A DNA stretch of 64,000 bases. Origin: Runella rosea. Lineage in GTDB: Bacteria > Bacteroidota > Bacteroidia > Cytophagales > Spirosomataceae. The stretch is from the NCBI RefSeq assembly GCF_003325355.1, contig NZ_CP030850.1, forward strand, positions 6,337,001 through 6,401,000. The letters are read 5' to 3'. Below the pieces are notes generated by a model. It worked only from the letters and a program-made list of their open reading frames with translations, did not search any database and had not been told where the DNA came from. Made by a program: the position numbers and the translations under genes. Every line of letters starts with the position of its first letter. Position 1 is the first letter of the stretch. Below, in pieces: positions 52,201 to 60,989 of the stretch.

Positions 52201-52350
52201 GTTTTGCGGGGCCAAATTGTGTGGACACCCATCGTTGGGGAAGGAAATGCGGTCTTTATTCAAATTCCACTGTATCCCAGATTTCCCGCATTCTCCCTCC
52301 CCAACCCGCAAGATATTTTAGACGCTCTTCAGAAATTTTTTCGGAAATAG
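49246..52350 (+). CDS. Two-component sensor kinase with Reg_prop beta-propeller and Y_Y_Y domains
   Basis: 1034 residues from a TTG at 49246; no other start gives the signal peptide (VIVLIVAIGVGLKGWAQ). The periplasmic part has many Reg_prop repeats (GNVWLGTEEGLNCYER, NIVWLGSLQGIIRLD, GNMWIGTEGSIAVLN, RNLWLSTNHGISQLD), two propellers to about residue 660, then a Y_Y_Y domain (NTYRYKLEGLDKKWI, PGKYVFRVSAANRDG). One membrane helix (TWWFYIFCTGLVGYVAFMAG) precedes a HisKA_3 dimer with phospho-acceptor H824 (QDLHDEVGARLATLK) and an HATPase (GLGIGNIESRVAVLRG). It is a NarX/DesK-type kinase but lacks a receiver and HTH, unlike hybrid HTCS proteins; the response regulator is not next to it. Confidence 0.92.
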   Translation: MYKVIVLIVAIGVGLKGWAQDYRLEHIGVNQGLSQGSPYHMLKDSRGFMWFGTQDGVNRYDGHSFKVYKPDVKDPHSLHGVNIAGLVEDKQGNVWLGTEEGLNCYERATDRFRLVIDKSQKGIKRRTSPFYVNADELWYIREGDGILAYEFRTGKHRVVAPKVFITQDFDYIDWTTRTPAGDVWMVGTKGIVKYTIKEKKYHYYFSDHAENKLGYPLNIICLYVDSKNIVWLGSLQGIIRLDTACGEFQLFDKTPDNRNLGAVYSIAEGINHKLWIGTQRNGFWNFDTKKRELQAVYLPHVTPRSLDNYEITRIYVDNRGIIWANVDPDGLLKIIPNASIFYKITDAPNLPNSRRLDNFSVRCMIQAPDGNMWIGTEGSIAVLNPKSRIILKRYLTQSNSPSLPSVNFIKSFLRDRQNQMWLGTYGGLMQFDAKTEKFQLYQFDQNPSRNNYTRNILELSDGRLFLGTPLGPWIFDPKTKTFTESPILKNRNVFSVYQAKDSTIWLSAYFEGLYGFKYQNRQWKQVYSGMKQFNINVIREDTVSRTLWIGTEKGLIELNPLDRRYAFYDERHGIANSYIYGVVSDKQRNLWLSTNHGISQLDIQTRQFRNFDLTDGIQGYEYNGNAFAMSKEGEIFFGGVKGFNSFFPERIRKLSFRPSVHLYNFKVNEGVYPLAKQINETDVISLSYDQNTLSMEFAAIDYYSNGQNTYRYKLEGLDKKWIISNNRNYVRYANLAPGKYVFRVSAANRDGVWSDSEKILYIRINPPFWQTWWFYIFCTGLVGYVAFMAGRNRLVSLKQKEQERLKIALEAQEQERKQIAQDLHDEVGARLATLKLYASSLTKYLSDHPESQEIKKKTLEIINDSIVDIRRMLRELSPRMLEQYGYAAAVEALAEKIRQSGEVSVEVDASRLPERFPAEIETGLYRVTQELMNNTLKHAEAKKITIRVHLDDDIIHFDYFDDGKGFTYNQAKQGLGIGNIESRVAVLRGQIVWTPIVGEGNAVFIQIPLYPRFPAFSLPNPQDILDALQKFFRK

Positions 52351-52366
52351 TTTGATTTTCTACTTC

Positions 52367-54136
52367 TTACGCAAACATCTCTTCGATTTCTGCTTTGTAT
52401 TTTTCTTGGATGATTCTCCGCTTGGGTTTAAGGGTAGGGGTTAGCTCGCCATTGGCGGCCGACAACTCGCGGGACAATAAATGGTATTTCTTTACCCGCT
52501 CGTAGGGGGCCAATTCCTTGTTTTCATTTTCTACTTCACTCCGAATTTTAGCACTTACCTTTTCATTTTTAATAATCTCATCGTCAGAGGTATAAGTGAT
52601 ATTTTCGATTCGGCAAAACTCTTTGATGGCGTCAAAAGAGGGGACAATCAAGGCGGCGGCGTATTTTTGCCCATCGCCGAGAACTACCGCCTGTTCTATA
52701 AAAAATGACTCCTTCAATTTTGCTTCTACGGCCTGTGGGGCTACGTATTTTCCAGCCGAGATTTTGAAAATTTCCTTTTTTCGGTCGGTCAATTTTAAAA
52801 ACTTATCATCGACCCACTGACCGATGTCGCCCGTGTGAAACCAGCCATCGGCCGAAATCACTTCGGCAGTGAGGTGGGGTTTGCGGTAATATCCCTTCAT
52901 GACATTGGGGCCTTTGACCAGAATTTCGCCATCGTCGGCGAGTTTTACCTCCACGCCGTCAATCACCATGCCTACGGTTCCGATGCGGATTTCTTGTTGG
53001 GGATACAGACGGTTAAAGGAAATAACGGGCGAGGTTTCGGTCAGTCCGTAGCCTTCACACACGGGAATCCCCGCCGCCCAAAACACCCGGGCAATACGCG
53101 GCGGAGTAGCCGCTGCTCCGACCACAATCATCTGGAGTTTGCCGCCGAGGGCTTCTTGCCATTTGCTGAAAACCAGTTTTTTAGCCAACGAAAGTTGGGT
53201 GTTGTACCACCAGCCCATGTCTTTGTTGGGGTCGTATTTTAACCCTAAATCCAAGGCCCACAGGAAGATATTACGTGAAACGCGCGACAATTCGTAGCCT
53301 TTTGCCACGATTTTGTCATATACTTTTTCGAGTAGACGTGGCACCGTTGACAGCACCGTAGGATGCACTTCGCGCAGGTTTTCGGCAATGGTTGCCACGC
53401 TTTCGGCGTAATAAATAGAAATGCCCGAACGCAAATATACGTACTGGACCATGCGTTCAAAGACGTGATTGAGCGGCAAAAAACTCAAAGCCCGGGCTTC
53501 TGAGCCAAACGCAATCAGTTTCCGACCTTCTTCGGCATTGCTCAAAATATTGTGGTGCGAAATCATGACTCCTTTGGGGTCGCCGGTGGTGCCTGAAGTA
53601 TAAATAATGCTCAATAAATCGTCGGGTTGGACCGCCGCTTTCATGGCGTCGAGCTTGGGGCGATTGGCTTCGTCGGCTTTACCCATGACATCGGTAAGAT
53701 TTTTGGCACTTTTGACGGCATCAAATGTGTACATTTCTTCGACAGTAGGCGCGGTAGCCACCACGTCAATCAGTTTTCTAAACAGGCCTGCGTCGCCCAC
53801 AAATACAAACTTGACTTCGGCTTCGTGAAAAATATATTGAAAATCGTCGAGGGTCAGTGTGGGGTAAATCGGTACCGAAACTGCTCCAACTTGCTGAATA
53901 CCAAAGTCTACAATGTTCCATTCAGGGCGACCTTCCGACACGATTGCGATGCGGTCGCCTGCTTGCACACCCAATTGGATGAGGCCAAGACTGACTTTAT
54001 CGACCTCTTCGCAAAACTGCTGCGACGAAAACGTAACCCATTCGCCATGGCGTTTACAGGCCAGCGTATCGGGTTTATTTTGTGATTTGACGTAGAGGTC
54101 CAAAAAATCAAATATGCGGGTAGCAACGGTTTGCAT
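52367..54136 (-). CDS. Long-chain fatty acid-CoA ligase
   Basis: 589 residues from the ATG at 54136; the frame is open to 54262, but the extra 42 residues look non-conserved. Adenylate-forming enzyme: P-loop-like YTSGTTGDPKGVMISHHNI, FLPLNHVFERMVQYVYL, VCEGYGLTETSPVISFNRLY, GWFHTGDIGQW and DRKKEIFKISAGKYVAPQAV. It activates fatty acids to acyl-CoA and so feeds FadAB and lipid synthesis. The family is the AMP-binding type common in Bacteroidota (FadD-like or FadK-like). It converges with the sensor kinase gene, only 16 bp apart. Confidence 0.92.
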   Translation of the reverse strand: MQTVATRIFDFLDLYVKSQNKPDTLACKRHGEWVTFSSQQFCEEVDKVSLGLIQLGVQAGDRIAIVSEGRPEWNIVDFGIQQVGAVSVPIYPTLTLDDFQYIFHEAEVKFVFVGDAGLFRKLIDVVATAPTVEEMYTFDAVKSAKNLTDVMGKADEANRPKLDAMKAAVQPDDLLSIIYTSGTTGDPKGVMISHHNILSNAEEGRKLIAFGSEARALSFLPLNHVFERMVQYVYLRSGISIYYAESVATIAENLREVHPTVLSTVPRLLEKVYDKIVAKGYELSRVSRNIFLWALDLGLKYDPNKDMGWWYNTQLSLAKKLVFSKWQEALGGKLQMIVVGAAATPPRIARVFWAAGIPVCEGYGLTETSPVISFNRLYPQQEIRIGTVGMVIDGVEVKLADDGEILVKGPNVMKGYYRKPHLTAEVISADGWFHTGDIGQWVDDKFLKLTDRKKEIFKISAGKYVAPQAVEAKLKESFFIEQAVVLGDGQKYAAALIVPSFDAIKEFCRIENITYTSDDEIIKNEKVSAKIRSEVENENKELAPYERVKKYHLLSRELSAANGELTPTLKPKRRIIQEKYKAEIEEMFA

Positions 54137-54342
54137 GTTGTTGGAAGATATTGGTTGGGCGTAAAGTAAAGTAAAAAACGAAGACGCACGAAGGACAAAG
54201 TTATTAGACGGCAATAAATGAAACAATAACCCTAAAAAATTGCGGATAGTTGATTCCTTCAACTTTTTGACCGTAATTTAGTTTTAGCTTTCAATGAGTT
54301 ATTCTTCGTTATGTACAGTTAACTATTAAACGCCGCTCTCGC

Positions 54343-55803
54343 ATGAAAACTTTTTATTCTATTCTTCTCGTTGGATGTTTGTTTGTATTCGCTTATGACC
54401 TTCAGGCGCAGCGCCTTCGAGCTGGTTTTGACAAAGCAGAATACATCGAAATGCTGAAAATTTCGGCTCGGTTTGGCGCTCCTGACTACGTTGCGGCTTT
54501 TCCTGCGCCTACCAATTACAAATCGGTGTACCGTGCGCCCATTGTTGGGCTGGACAATACGTGGGACTTATGGACTCACAACGATAATACCATTGCCGTC
54601 GTCAGTATTCGGGGAACGACCGAAAAAGAGGTGAGTTGGCTGGCGAATTTCTACGCCGCCATGGTCCCCGCCAAGGGGGAATTGCAATTGAACCAAAGCG
54701 AGACTTTCAAATACGAACTTTCGTCAGATCCCAAAGCCGCCGTACATGTAGGTTGGTTGCTTGGTACGGCCACGATGTCGAAGGATATTTTGTCAAAAAT
54801 AGATTCCTGCTACAAAAAAGGCATCAAAGATGTCATCATCATGGGGCATAGTCAGGGGGGAGCCATTGCGTATTTATTGACGGCTTACGTTTACAGCCTG
54901 CAAAAACAAAAGGCAATTCCTGCCGACATTCGCTTCAAAACCTATTGCAGTGCTTCGCCCAAGCCCGGAAATCTCTATTTTGCGTATGAGTATGAGTCGT
55001 TGACCCAAAACGGCTGGGCGTATAACGTCGTCAATTCGGCGGACTGGGTGCCTGAAGTTCCCATTTCTATTCAGACCATTGATGATTTTAACGTGACGAA
55101 TCCGTTTGTGGGGGCCAAGGGCATTATCAAAAAGCAAAAATTCCCCAAAAACCTCGCCCTCAAATATGCGTATAATCAGCTCAGTAAGCCGACGTATAAG
55201 GCCAATAAAAACTACCAAAAATACCTCGGAAAAATGGCCTCGACCATTGTAAGCAAAAACATGACGGGCTTCACTCCGCCGCCCGCGTATTACAACAGCA
55301 ACCACTATGTACGCACAGGAAATACGATTGTGTTGAAGGCCGACGAGGACTATTATCAACGCTTCCCCGAAAGCAAAGAGAAAATTTTTGCGCACCATTT
55401 CCACCCGCCGTACCTGTATTTAACCGAAAAACTTAACACAAATAACGAAAGTATGACAACCGCGTCACCCCTTGACGGAACTTGGGAACTCAATTATATT
55501 GCAGGGGCGGCGGTGCCTTTTGATAGCCTGTATCCCAACAAAAAACCAATGATGATATTTGACGGAGCCAACGGCCAAGTAAGCGGAAGCACAGGCTGTA
55601 ACCGTTTTTCGGGTAAACTCAACGCCGACGGCAACAAACTCAATTTCAATTCACCCATGGCTTTGACCAAGATGTTTTGCCCTGGTGAGGGCGAAAATCG
55701 GTTTCTGGAAACATTGAAAAAAGTAAATACGTACTCCATCAATGAAAATACGCTGACATTTATCACGGGCGATATTGCCGTGATGCGGTTTGTGAAGAAG
55801 TAG
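54343..55803 (+). CDS. Secreted class 3 lipase-like protein fused to a META domain
   Basis: 486 residues with a signal peptide (FYSILLVGCLFVFAYDLQAQ). Residues about 80-320 hold an alpha/beta-hydrolase of the class 3 lipase family: AVVSIRGTTEKEVSWLANFY and nucleophile S170 in IIMGHSQGGAIAYLLTAY; DWVPEVP and SNHYVRTG follow the fold, and the catalytic His is probably in the SNHY or AHHFH segment. Residues about 378-486 form a META/HslJ-like domain (LDGTWELNYIAGAAVPFDSL, GQVSGSTGCNRFSGKL, LTKMFCPGEGENRFLETLKK). META domains occur in envelope-stress and heat-shock proteins. The two-domain fusion is unusual. Probably periplasmic or surface. Confidence 0.85.
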   Translation: MKTFYSILLVGCLFVFAYDLQAQRLRAGFDKAEYIEMLKISARFGAPDYVAAFPAPTNYKSVYRAPIVGLDNTWDLWTHNDNTIAVVSIRGTTEKEVSWLANFYAAMVPAKGELQLNQSETFKYELSSDPKAAVHVGWLLGTATMSKDILSKIDSCYKKGIKDVIIMGHSQGGAIAYLLTAYVYSLQKQKAIPADIRFKTYCSASPKPGNLYFAYEYESLTQNGWAYNVVNSADWVPEVPISIQTIDDFNVTNPFVGAKGIIKKQKFPKNLALKYAYNQLSKPTYKANKNYQKYLGKMASTIVSKNMTGFTPPPAYYNSNHYVRTGNTIVLKADEDYYQRFPESKEKIFAHHFHPPYLYLTEKLNTNNESMTTASPLDGTWELNYIAGAAVPFDSLYPNKKPMMIFDGANGQVSGSTGCNRFSGKLNADGNKLNFNSPMALTKMFCPGEGENRFLETLKKVNTYSINENTLTFITGDIAVMRFVKK

Positions 55804-55928
55804 GGGGGAAGGGAAAAACTCGTTACTCTGTAACTGAAGTTGTGTATTGTAGACTGATATTTTTAGTAACATTGACCTAAGATTCTCGGCCATAACAAAT
55901 CGGCCGATTTAAATTCAGTCACAACGCT

Positions 55929-57023
55929 ATGCACACCTCGTCGCTTTCTAAAACCCTTCAAGTACTTGCCGTTTTCTTTCTGGTCATCGCTGGCTTGTAC
56001 TTTGCCAAACCTTTTTTGGTGCCCTTGGCGCTTGCCTGCATTATTTCGATGCTGATGTTGCCGCTGGGCCGTTGGATGGAAAAGAAAGGAGTAGGTCGTG
56101 GGTTGGCAACCTTTCTCTGCCTTCTTTTTTCGGTTGTCGTGGTGATTGGAGTTATTGGGGTACTTTCATGGCAAATTGCCAGTTTTGTCGATGACCTCCC
56201 AAAAATGCAGCAGTACATCGGGGAGCTAGAGAAGAAGCTGCAAGAGACATTGAGTAATCAATTCGGGCTCTCTCCTCAAAAACAAAAAGAATTGCTAAAG
56301 CAGCAGCAATCGTCGGGGGTGGGCAATGCTGGAAAAATGGTGTTGTCGGTCATGAGCTCGTCTACGAGTCTGTTGGTGGACATGGTATTGGTGCTGGTTT
56401 ATACTTTTTTGTTGATGTATTCTCGCACGCACCTGAAGCAATTCATGCTAAAAATGGTGCCCGTTGACCAAAAAACAAAAGGCAATAAAATCATCAGCGA
56501 TGCGTCGCACGTGGCTCAACAATATCTCTTGGGACTGGCCATGATGATTGCCATGCTTTGGGTGATGTACGGCGTCGGATTTTCGATAATCGGCGTAAAA
56601 AATGCGCTCTTTTTTGCCATGATTTGCGGCTTGTTTGAAATAGTACCTTTTGTGGGCAACATTACAGGCACCACGCTGACCGTCATTGGCGCACTCTCGC
56701 AGGGGGGTGATTCGGGAATGGTGCTCGGGATTGTACTTACTTACGGAACGGTTCAATTTCTGCAAACCTATATTTTAGAACCTTTGGTGGTGGGAGCGCA
56801 AGTCAAGATTAATCCATTGTTTACCATTATTTCTATCGTGGTTGGGGAGCTTGTTTGGGGGGTAGCAGGAATGGTGATGGCGATACCGTTGGTGGGCATT
56901 GCCAAGGTGATTTTTGATAATATTGAGCCCTTGCAACCCTATGGTTTTTTGATTGGCGAAGAAAAGAAAAAGGGAAAAAGCAGCTTTATAGATACGATTA
57001 AAGCGCGGGTAAAAAAATCGTGA
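55929..57023 (+). CDS. AI-2E family transporter (PerM/TqsA type)
   Basis: 364 residues, eight predicted membrane segments. Family motifs: FLVPLALACIISMLMLPLGR, VYTFLLMYSRTHLKQFML, VSIIGVKNALFFAMICGLFE, IVPFVGNITGTTLTVIGALS and PLVVGAQVKINPLFTIISIV, followed by LVWGVAGMVMAIPLVGIAKVI. Family members export autoinducer-2 or act as Na+/H+ antiporters; the substrate here is unknown. Stand-alone gene. Confidence 0.88.
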   Translation: MHTSSLSKTLQVLAVFFLVIAGLYFAKPFLVPLALACIISMLMLPLGRWMEKKGVGRGLATFLCLLFSVVVVIGVIGVLSWQIASFVDDLPKMQQYIGELEKKLQETLSNQFGLSPQKQKELLKQQQSSGVGNAGKMVLSVMSSSTSLLVDMVLVLVYTFLLMYSRTHLKQFMLKMVPVDQKTKGNKIISDASHVAQQYLLGLAMMIAMLWVMYGVGFSIIGVKNALFFAMICGLFEIVPFVGNITGTTLTVIGALSQGGDSGMVLGIVLTYGTVQFLQTYILEPLVVGAQVKINPLFTIISIVVGELVWGVAGMVMAIPLVGIAKVIFDNIEPLQPYGFLIGEEKKKGKSSFIDTIKARVKKS

Positions 57024-57178
57024 TTCTTTAACTGAAAATAAGGTGATGGTTTTTGAGATTTTAACCTTAAATGACAAAATTCAGTCAAATAAGGTTTTTA
57101 TTTTGACCTTATTGGGCTGAAAAATGGAAAATAAGCTATATTTCTTAACAAAAACGAAAATAGCATAACCCCCATTCC

Positions 57179-58537
57179 ATGTCCCCCGAAAACCTAATCT
57201 CCGAAGACCAAGGCGATATTAATTCTTCCGAGCAACGCCATTTGTATACGCAATCGTTGGATGCCCAAACCCTGCATTGGCTGGAAGAAGATGCCAAATA
57301 TTTCTTTCATCAGGCGCTTTCTACGCCCGTCATGAACGTGCTTTCCAAGACCGAAGGCGCGTATATCTATGACCTCAACGGCAAAAAATACTTAGATATG
57401 CACGGCAACGGTGTCCACAATGCGGGCTTTAACAATCCTGCGGTGGTGGAAGCGATGATTCGTCAAATGTCGGAAGCCTTGGCTTTTACGCCCAGAAGAT
57501 ATACCAATATCCCTGCCATTCAATTGGCAAAAAAACTGACCGAAATTACACCTGCTGGACTAGATCGGGTGCTTTTTTGCCCGGGTGGCTCAGAAGCCAT
57601 CGAAATGGCGGTGATGCTTGCGAAGCAAATCACGGGCAAGTGGAAAACGATTTCGTTTTGGGATGCCTACCACGGCACGGGTTTCCAATCTGGTGCCGTG
57701 AGCGGACAGGCACATTTTCTGAAAGGCAACGGGCCGATGGTGCCTGGGGCGCTGCACGCGGAGTTTCCCAACTACTACCGCAATCCGTGGAAATGGGACG
57801 ATACCGACGCCATCGACGAAGAATACCTGCGCCAAATCAAACTTATCATCCGCAACGAGCCTGATATCGCGGCTATTGTGGCCGAGCCGATCTCATCCAC
57901 GCCCGTGGTGCCGTCTCAAAACTATTGGCAAGAAATCCGCAGCCTTTGCGACCGTGAAGGAATCTTCCTGATTTTTGACGAAATCATTGAAGGTTTGGGG
58001 CGTACGGGAAAAATGTTCGCCAGTGAACATTACGTTACGCCCGACGTATTGGTACTGGGCAAATCGTTGGGTGGTGGTATGGTACCGTTTGCAGGAATTG
58101 TTTCTAAATCTGAATATAACGTCTTACAAGATAGCTCTATCGGTCATTTTACGCACGAGAAAAATCCGCTTTGCTGCGCGGCGGGATTGGCCGAAATCGA
58201 ATTTATTGAAGAACATCGCCTCGTTGAGAATGCCGCTACCAAAGGCGAATATTTAATGAATGCGTTTCGAGAAATGCAGGAAAAATACCCACTCATCGGC
58301 AACGTGGCGGGCAAAGGATTTCACATCGGCATCGACCTTGTCAAAGACCGCAAAACCAAAGAGCGGGCCTACGAAGAAGCCGAGCGCATCATGTATCGCT
58401 GTATGGAACGTGGGCTGGCCTTTAAAATCATCGAAGGCAATGTCATCACGCTGCGCCCGTCTCTGATTCTAACGCAGGACCAGTGCGATTTTATCATTGA
58501 TACCATCGAAGAAGCCTTGCGCGAAGAAACAAAATAG
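57179..58537 (+). CDS. Class III PLP-dependent enzyme (PbfA / aminotransferase-like)
   Basis: 452 residues. Fold-type I class III aminotransferase: GAYIYDLNGKKYLDMHGNGV, VLFCPGGSEAIEMAVMLAKQ, AYHGTGFQSGAVSGQ, FLIFDEIIEGLGRTGKMFA and the PLP Lys K295 in VLGKSLGGGMVPFAGI. The N-terminus, with GDI motif and ALSTPVMNVLSKTEGAYIYD, recalls (R)-1-hydroxy-2-aminoethylphosphonate ammonia-lyase (PbfA) as well as ordinary aspartate aminotransferase-family proteins. A nitrilase gene begins 3 bp after the stop, so the two act together. Either an ammonia-lyase/transaminase in phosphonate or nitrogen metabolism; the substrate is not decided. Confidence 0.78.
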   Translation: MSPENLISEDQGDINSSEQRHLYTQSLDAQTLHWLEEDAKYFFHQALSTPVMNVLSKTEGAYIYDLNGKKYLDMHGNGVHNAGFNNPAVVEAMIRQMSEALAFTPRRYTNIPAIQLAKKLTEITPAGLDRVLFCPGGSEAIEMAVMLAKQITGKWKTISFWDAYHGTGFQSGAVSGQAHFLKGNGPMVPGALHAEFPNYYRNPWKWDDTDAIDEEYLRQIKLIIRNEPDIAAIVAEPISSTPVVPSQNYWQEIRSLCDREGIFLIFDEIIEGLGRTGKMFASEHYVTPDVLVLGKSLGGGMVPFAGIVSKSEYNVLQDSSIGHFTHEKNPLCCAAGLAEIEFIEEHRLVENAATKGEYLMNAFREMQEKYPLIGNVAGKGFHIGIDLVKDRKTKERAYEEAERIMYRCMERGLAFKIIEGNVITLRPSLILTQDQCDFIIDTIEEALREETK

Positions 58538-58540
58538 CCC

Positions 58541-59473
58541 ATGCAACACAAAAAAGTAAAAGTGGGCGTGGTGCAGGCCACGCCTGCGTTGTTTGACGTT
58601 GAGAAAACCGTTCAACTCGTCATTGAGTGGGTAGAAAAAGGAGCCGCCGCAGGCTGTGAGCTGTTGCTTTTTCCTGAATCTTTTATTCCCTGTTATCCGC
58701 GTGGGTTAGACTTTGATTCCATCGTGGGACGCCGTACCGAAAAAAGTCGGAATCAATGGTTGGAGTATTGGGAAAATAGTTTAGAAACAAATTCTCAATA
58801 CGTTGAACAAATCAGTGAAGCCATCCGCCGAGCAGGCATTTTTGTGGCTTTAGGCGTTACCGAGCGCGAAAGCGTGGGTGGGTCTTTGCATTGTGCGTTG
58901 CTGTATTTTGACAAACAAGGCAATCTCATCGGCAAGCATCGTAAACTTAAGCCTACGGGTTTGGAACGCTACATTTGGGCCGAAAGCGACGGCAGTACAT
59001 TGGTCAGTTTTGATACTGAAATCGGTAAAATAGGAGGGTTGATTTGTTGGGAAAATTACATGCCGTTGGCGCGGATGTCGATGTACCAACGCGGCGTGGA
59101 AATTTACCTCGCTCCAACGGCCGATTCCCGCGAATCGTGGCAATCGACCATGCAGCACATTGCGCTGGAAGGCCGCTGTTTTGTACTAGCGTGTAACCAG
59201 TTTGTTCAAAAATCCGATTATCCCGAACATTTTCAGGCAGATTTGACCGATGAGCCTGAAATTATGAGCAGTGGCGGTAGCGTCATTATTTCACCGTTGG
59301 GTGAGGTCTTAGCGGGGCCGCTGTGGAACGAAGAAGGTTTACTCACTGCCGAATTGGACTTTTCAGTTTTGGCCAAAAGCAAACTGGATTTTGACGTCGT
59401 AGGGCATTATTCCCGAAACGATGTGTTTAAACTCGAAGTGGTGGGGCAACCGGACATGTTGAAAGTGAAGTGA
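58541..59473 (+). CDS. Nitrilase / carbon-nitrogen hydrolase
   Basis: 310 residues. The nitrilase catalytic triad is visible: E46 (LLLFPESFIP), K135 (KHRKLKPTG) and C169 (GLICWENYMP). The motifs DFDSIVGRR and CYPRGL before them are like those of the aliphatic/aromatic nitrilase branch. These enzymes convert nitriles to acids plus ammonia. It follows the class III PLP gene by 3 bp, so translation is probably coupled. The pairing suggests a nitrogen-compound degradation step. Confidence 0.87.
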   Translation: MQHKKVKVGVVQATPALFDVEKTVQLVIEWVEKGAAAGCELLLFPESFIPCYPRGLDFDSIVGRRTEKSRNQWLEYWENSLETNSQYVEQISEAIRRAGIFVALGVTERESVGGSLHCALLYFDKQGNLIGKHRKLKPTGLERYIWAESDGSTLVSFDTEIGKIGGLICWENYMPLARMSMYQRGVEIYLAPTADSRESWQSTMQHIALEGRCFVLACNQFVQKSDYPEHFQADLTDEPEIMSSGGSVIISPLGEVLAGPLWNEEGLLTAELDFSVLAKSKLDFDVVGHYSRNDVFKLEVVGQPDMLKVK

Positions 59474-59483
59474 TTGGCTTCCA

Positions 59484-59515
59484 TAAAAAAGCCGTTGGTA
59501 AGAAACACCAACGGC
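59484..59515 (-). terminator. Terminator of purB
   Basis: On the minus strand: GCCGTTGGT (59507-59515 complement), 7-nt loop, ACCAACGGC (59491-59499 complement), then TTTTTT. Perfect 9-bp stem, 26 bp after the purB stop. Confidence 0.85.
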
Positions 59516-59540
59516 GGTAAATTATATAAATAACTTCGCA

Positions 59541-60884
59541 CTACACCCCCGTATAACTAAACGGCGAAATAGCTCTTAATTCTTCTTTGATTTCGTCCGA
59601 AACATCCAAACCATCGATGAATTCGGCGATGGCGTTGGCCGTGATTTTTTCGTTTTTGCGGGTAAGGTTTTTCAAGGCTTCGTAGGGCTGCGGGTAGGCT
59701 TCGCGGCGCAAAACGGTCTGAATCGCTTCGGCTACCACGGCCCAGTTGTTTTCCAAATCGGCGTAAAAAGCGCGCTCGTTTAGTTCCAGTTTGCCTAATC
59801 CTCGCATCAAGGCTTTCAAGGCAATCACGGTATGCGCCAACGGAACGCCTAAGTTTCGGAGGACGGTTGAGTCCGTCAAATCACGTTGAAGGCGAGAAAT
59901 AGGAAGTTTGGCCGATAAGTGTTCAAAAAGGGCATTTGCGATGCCCAGATTTCCTTCTGAATTTTCAAAATCAATCGGATTTACTTTGTGCGGCATGGCC
60001 GATGAGCCGATTTCTCCCGCTTTGATTTTTTGTTTAAAATACTCCATCGACACGTACGTCCAAATGTCACGGTCGAGGTCTATCAGGATGGTATTCAGGC
60101 GCTTGAAGGTATCCATAAGCGCCGCTAGCATGTCATAATGTTCAATCTGCGTGGTCAATTGACTCCGCGAAAGGCCCAAGTGGTCGTTGACAAAATGATT
60201 GCCAAAAGCCACCCAGTCAATGTCGGGATAAGCCACGTGGTGGGCGTTGAAATTGCCCGTTGCTCCGCCAAATTTTGCCGCAAAGGGCACGGCTTGAAGC
60301 ATTTGTAATTGTTTTTCAAGGCGTTCGGCAAATACCCCAAATTCTTTCCCCAACCGCGTCGGTGAGGCAGGTTGCCCGTGCGTGCGGGCCAGCATCGGAA
60401 TGTGTTTCCACTCCTCTGCCAAGGCTTTTAATTTAGCCAACACTTCATCAAACATCGGTACAATTTCAGCTTTGAGGGCGTCTTTGAGCGACAACGGAAT
60501 GGAGGTATTGTTAATATCTTGGGAAGTCAATCCGAAGTGGATAAATTCCAAAAACTGTTCTAATTTCTTGTCTTTCAGCTTTTCCTTGATGAAATACTCC
60601 ACCGCTTTCACGTCGTGGTTGGTCACCGATTCAATCTCTTTGATCATCAGCGCGTCTTTCTCCGAAAACTCGCCGTACAAGGCGCGCAAGTCGGAATAAT
60701 GCACTTTGTCGAAGTCTTTCAATTGCGGTAACGGCAATTCACAGAGAGAAATAAAATATTCCACTTCGATCAGGATGCGGTAGCGAATCAGTCCAAATTC
60801 GGAAAAATAAGGCGCGAGTTTTTCAACTTGCCGACGGTAGCGCCCGTCTACGGGAGAGATAGCTGTCAGGGAATTTAATTGCAT
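59541..60884 (-). CDS. purB: Adenylosuccinate lyase
   Basis: 447 residues from the ATG at 60884; a longer frame starts at 60962, but the conserved start is MQLNSLTAISPVDGRYRRQ. It cleaves SAICAR and adenylosuccinate in purine synthesis. Signature loop SSAMPHKVNPIDFENSEGNL and TSQDINNTSIPL are visible; HGQPASPTRLGKEFGVF carries a conserved His. The E. coli-like PurB class. Divergent from the PQQ dehydrogenase gene with 105 bp between the start codons. A TATCTTTG element on the minus strand (complement 60903-60910) is the likely -7 box. Confidence 0.95.
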   Translation of the reverse strand: MQLNSLTAISPVDGRYRRQVEKLAPYFSEFGLIRYRILIEVEYFISLCELPLPQLKDFDKVHYSDLRALYGEFSEKDALMIKEIESVTNHDVKAVEYFIKEKLKDKKLEQFLEFIHFGLTSQDINNTSIPLSLKDALKAEIVPMFDEVLAKLKALAEEWKHIPMLARTHGQPASPTRLGKEFGVFAERLEKQLQMLQAVPFAAKFGGATGNFNAHHVAYPDIDWVAFGNHFVNDHLGLSRSQLTTQIEHYDMLAALMDTFKRLNTILIDLDRDIWTYVSMEYFKQKIKAGEIGSSAMPHKVNPIDFENSEGNLGIANALFEHLSAKLPISRLQRDLTDSTVLRNLGVPLAHTVIALKALMRGLGKLELNERAFYADLENNWAVVAEAIQTVLRREAYPQPYEALKNLTRKNEKITANAIAEFIDGLDVSDEIKEELRAISPFSYTGV

Positions 60885-60902
60885 AGCTTGGGTTCTAAGG
60901 CG

Positions 60903-60910
60903 CAAAGATA
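60903..60910 (-). promoter_or_regulatory. Candidate -7 element of purB
   Basis: TATCTTTG on the minus strand, a full -7 match, 18 bp before the ATG. No convincing TTTG at the usual distance, so only the -7 box is supported. Confidence 0.35.
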
Positions 60911-60989
60911 CGCCGGGAATCGGAAAAATTTGGTAGAAAACCCCAGAAAATGCTTTTATCAACAGTTTGGTATCGAAATCCTCTCCTTT

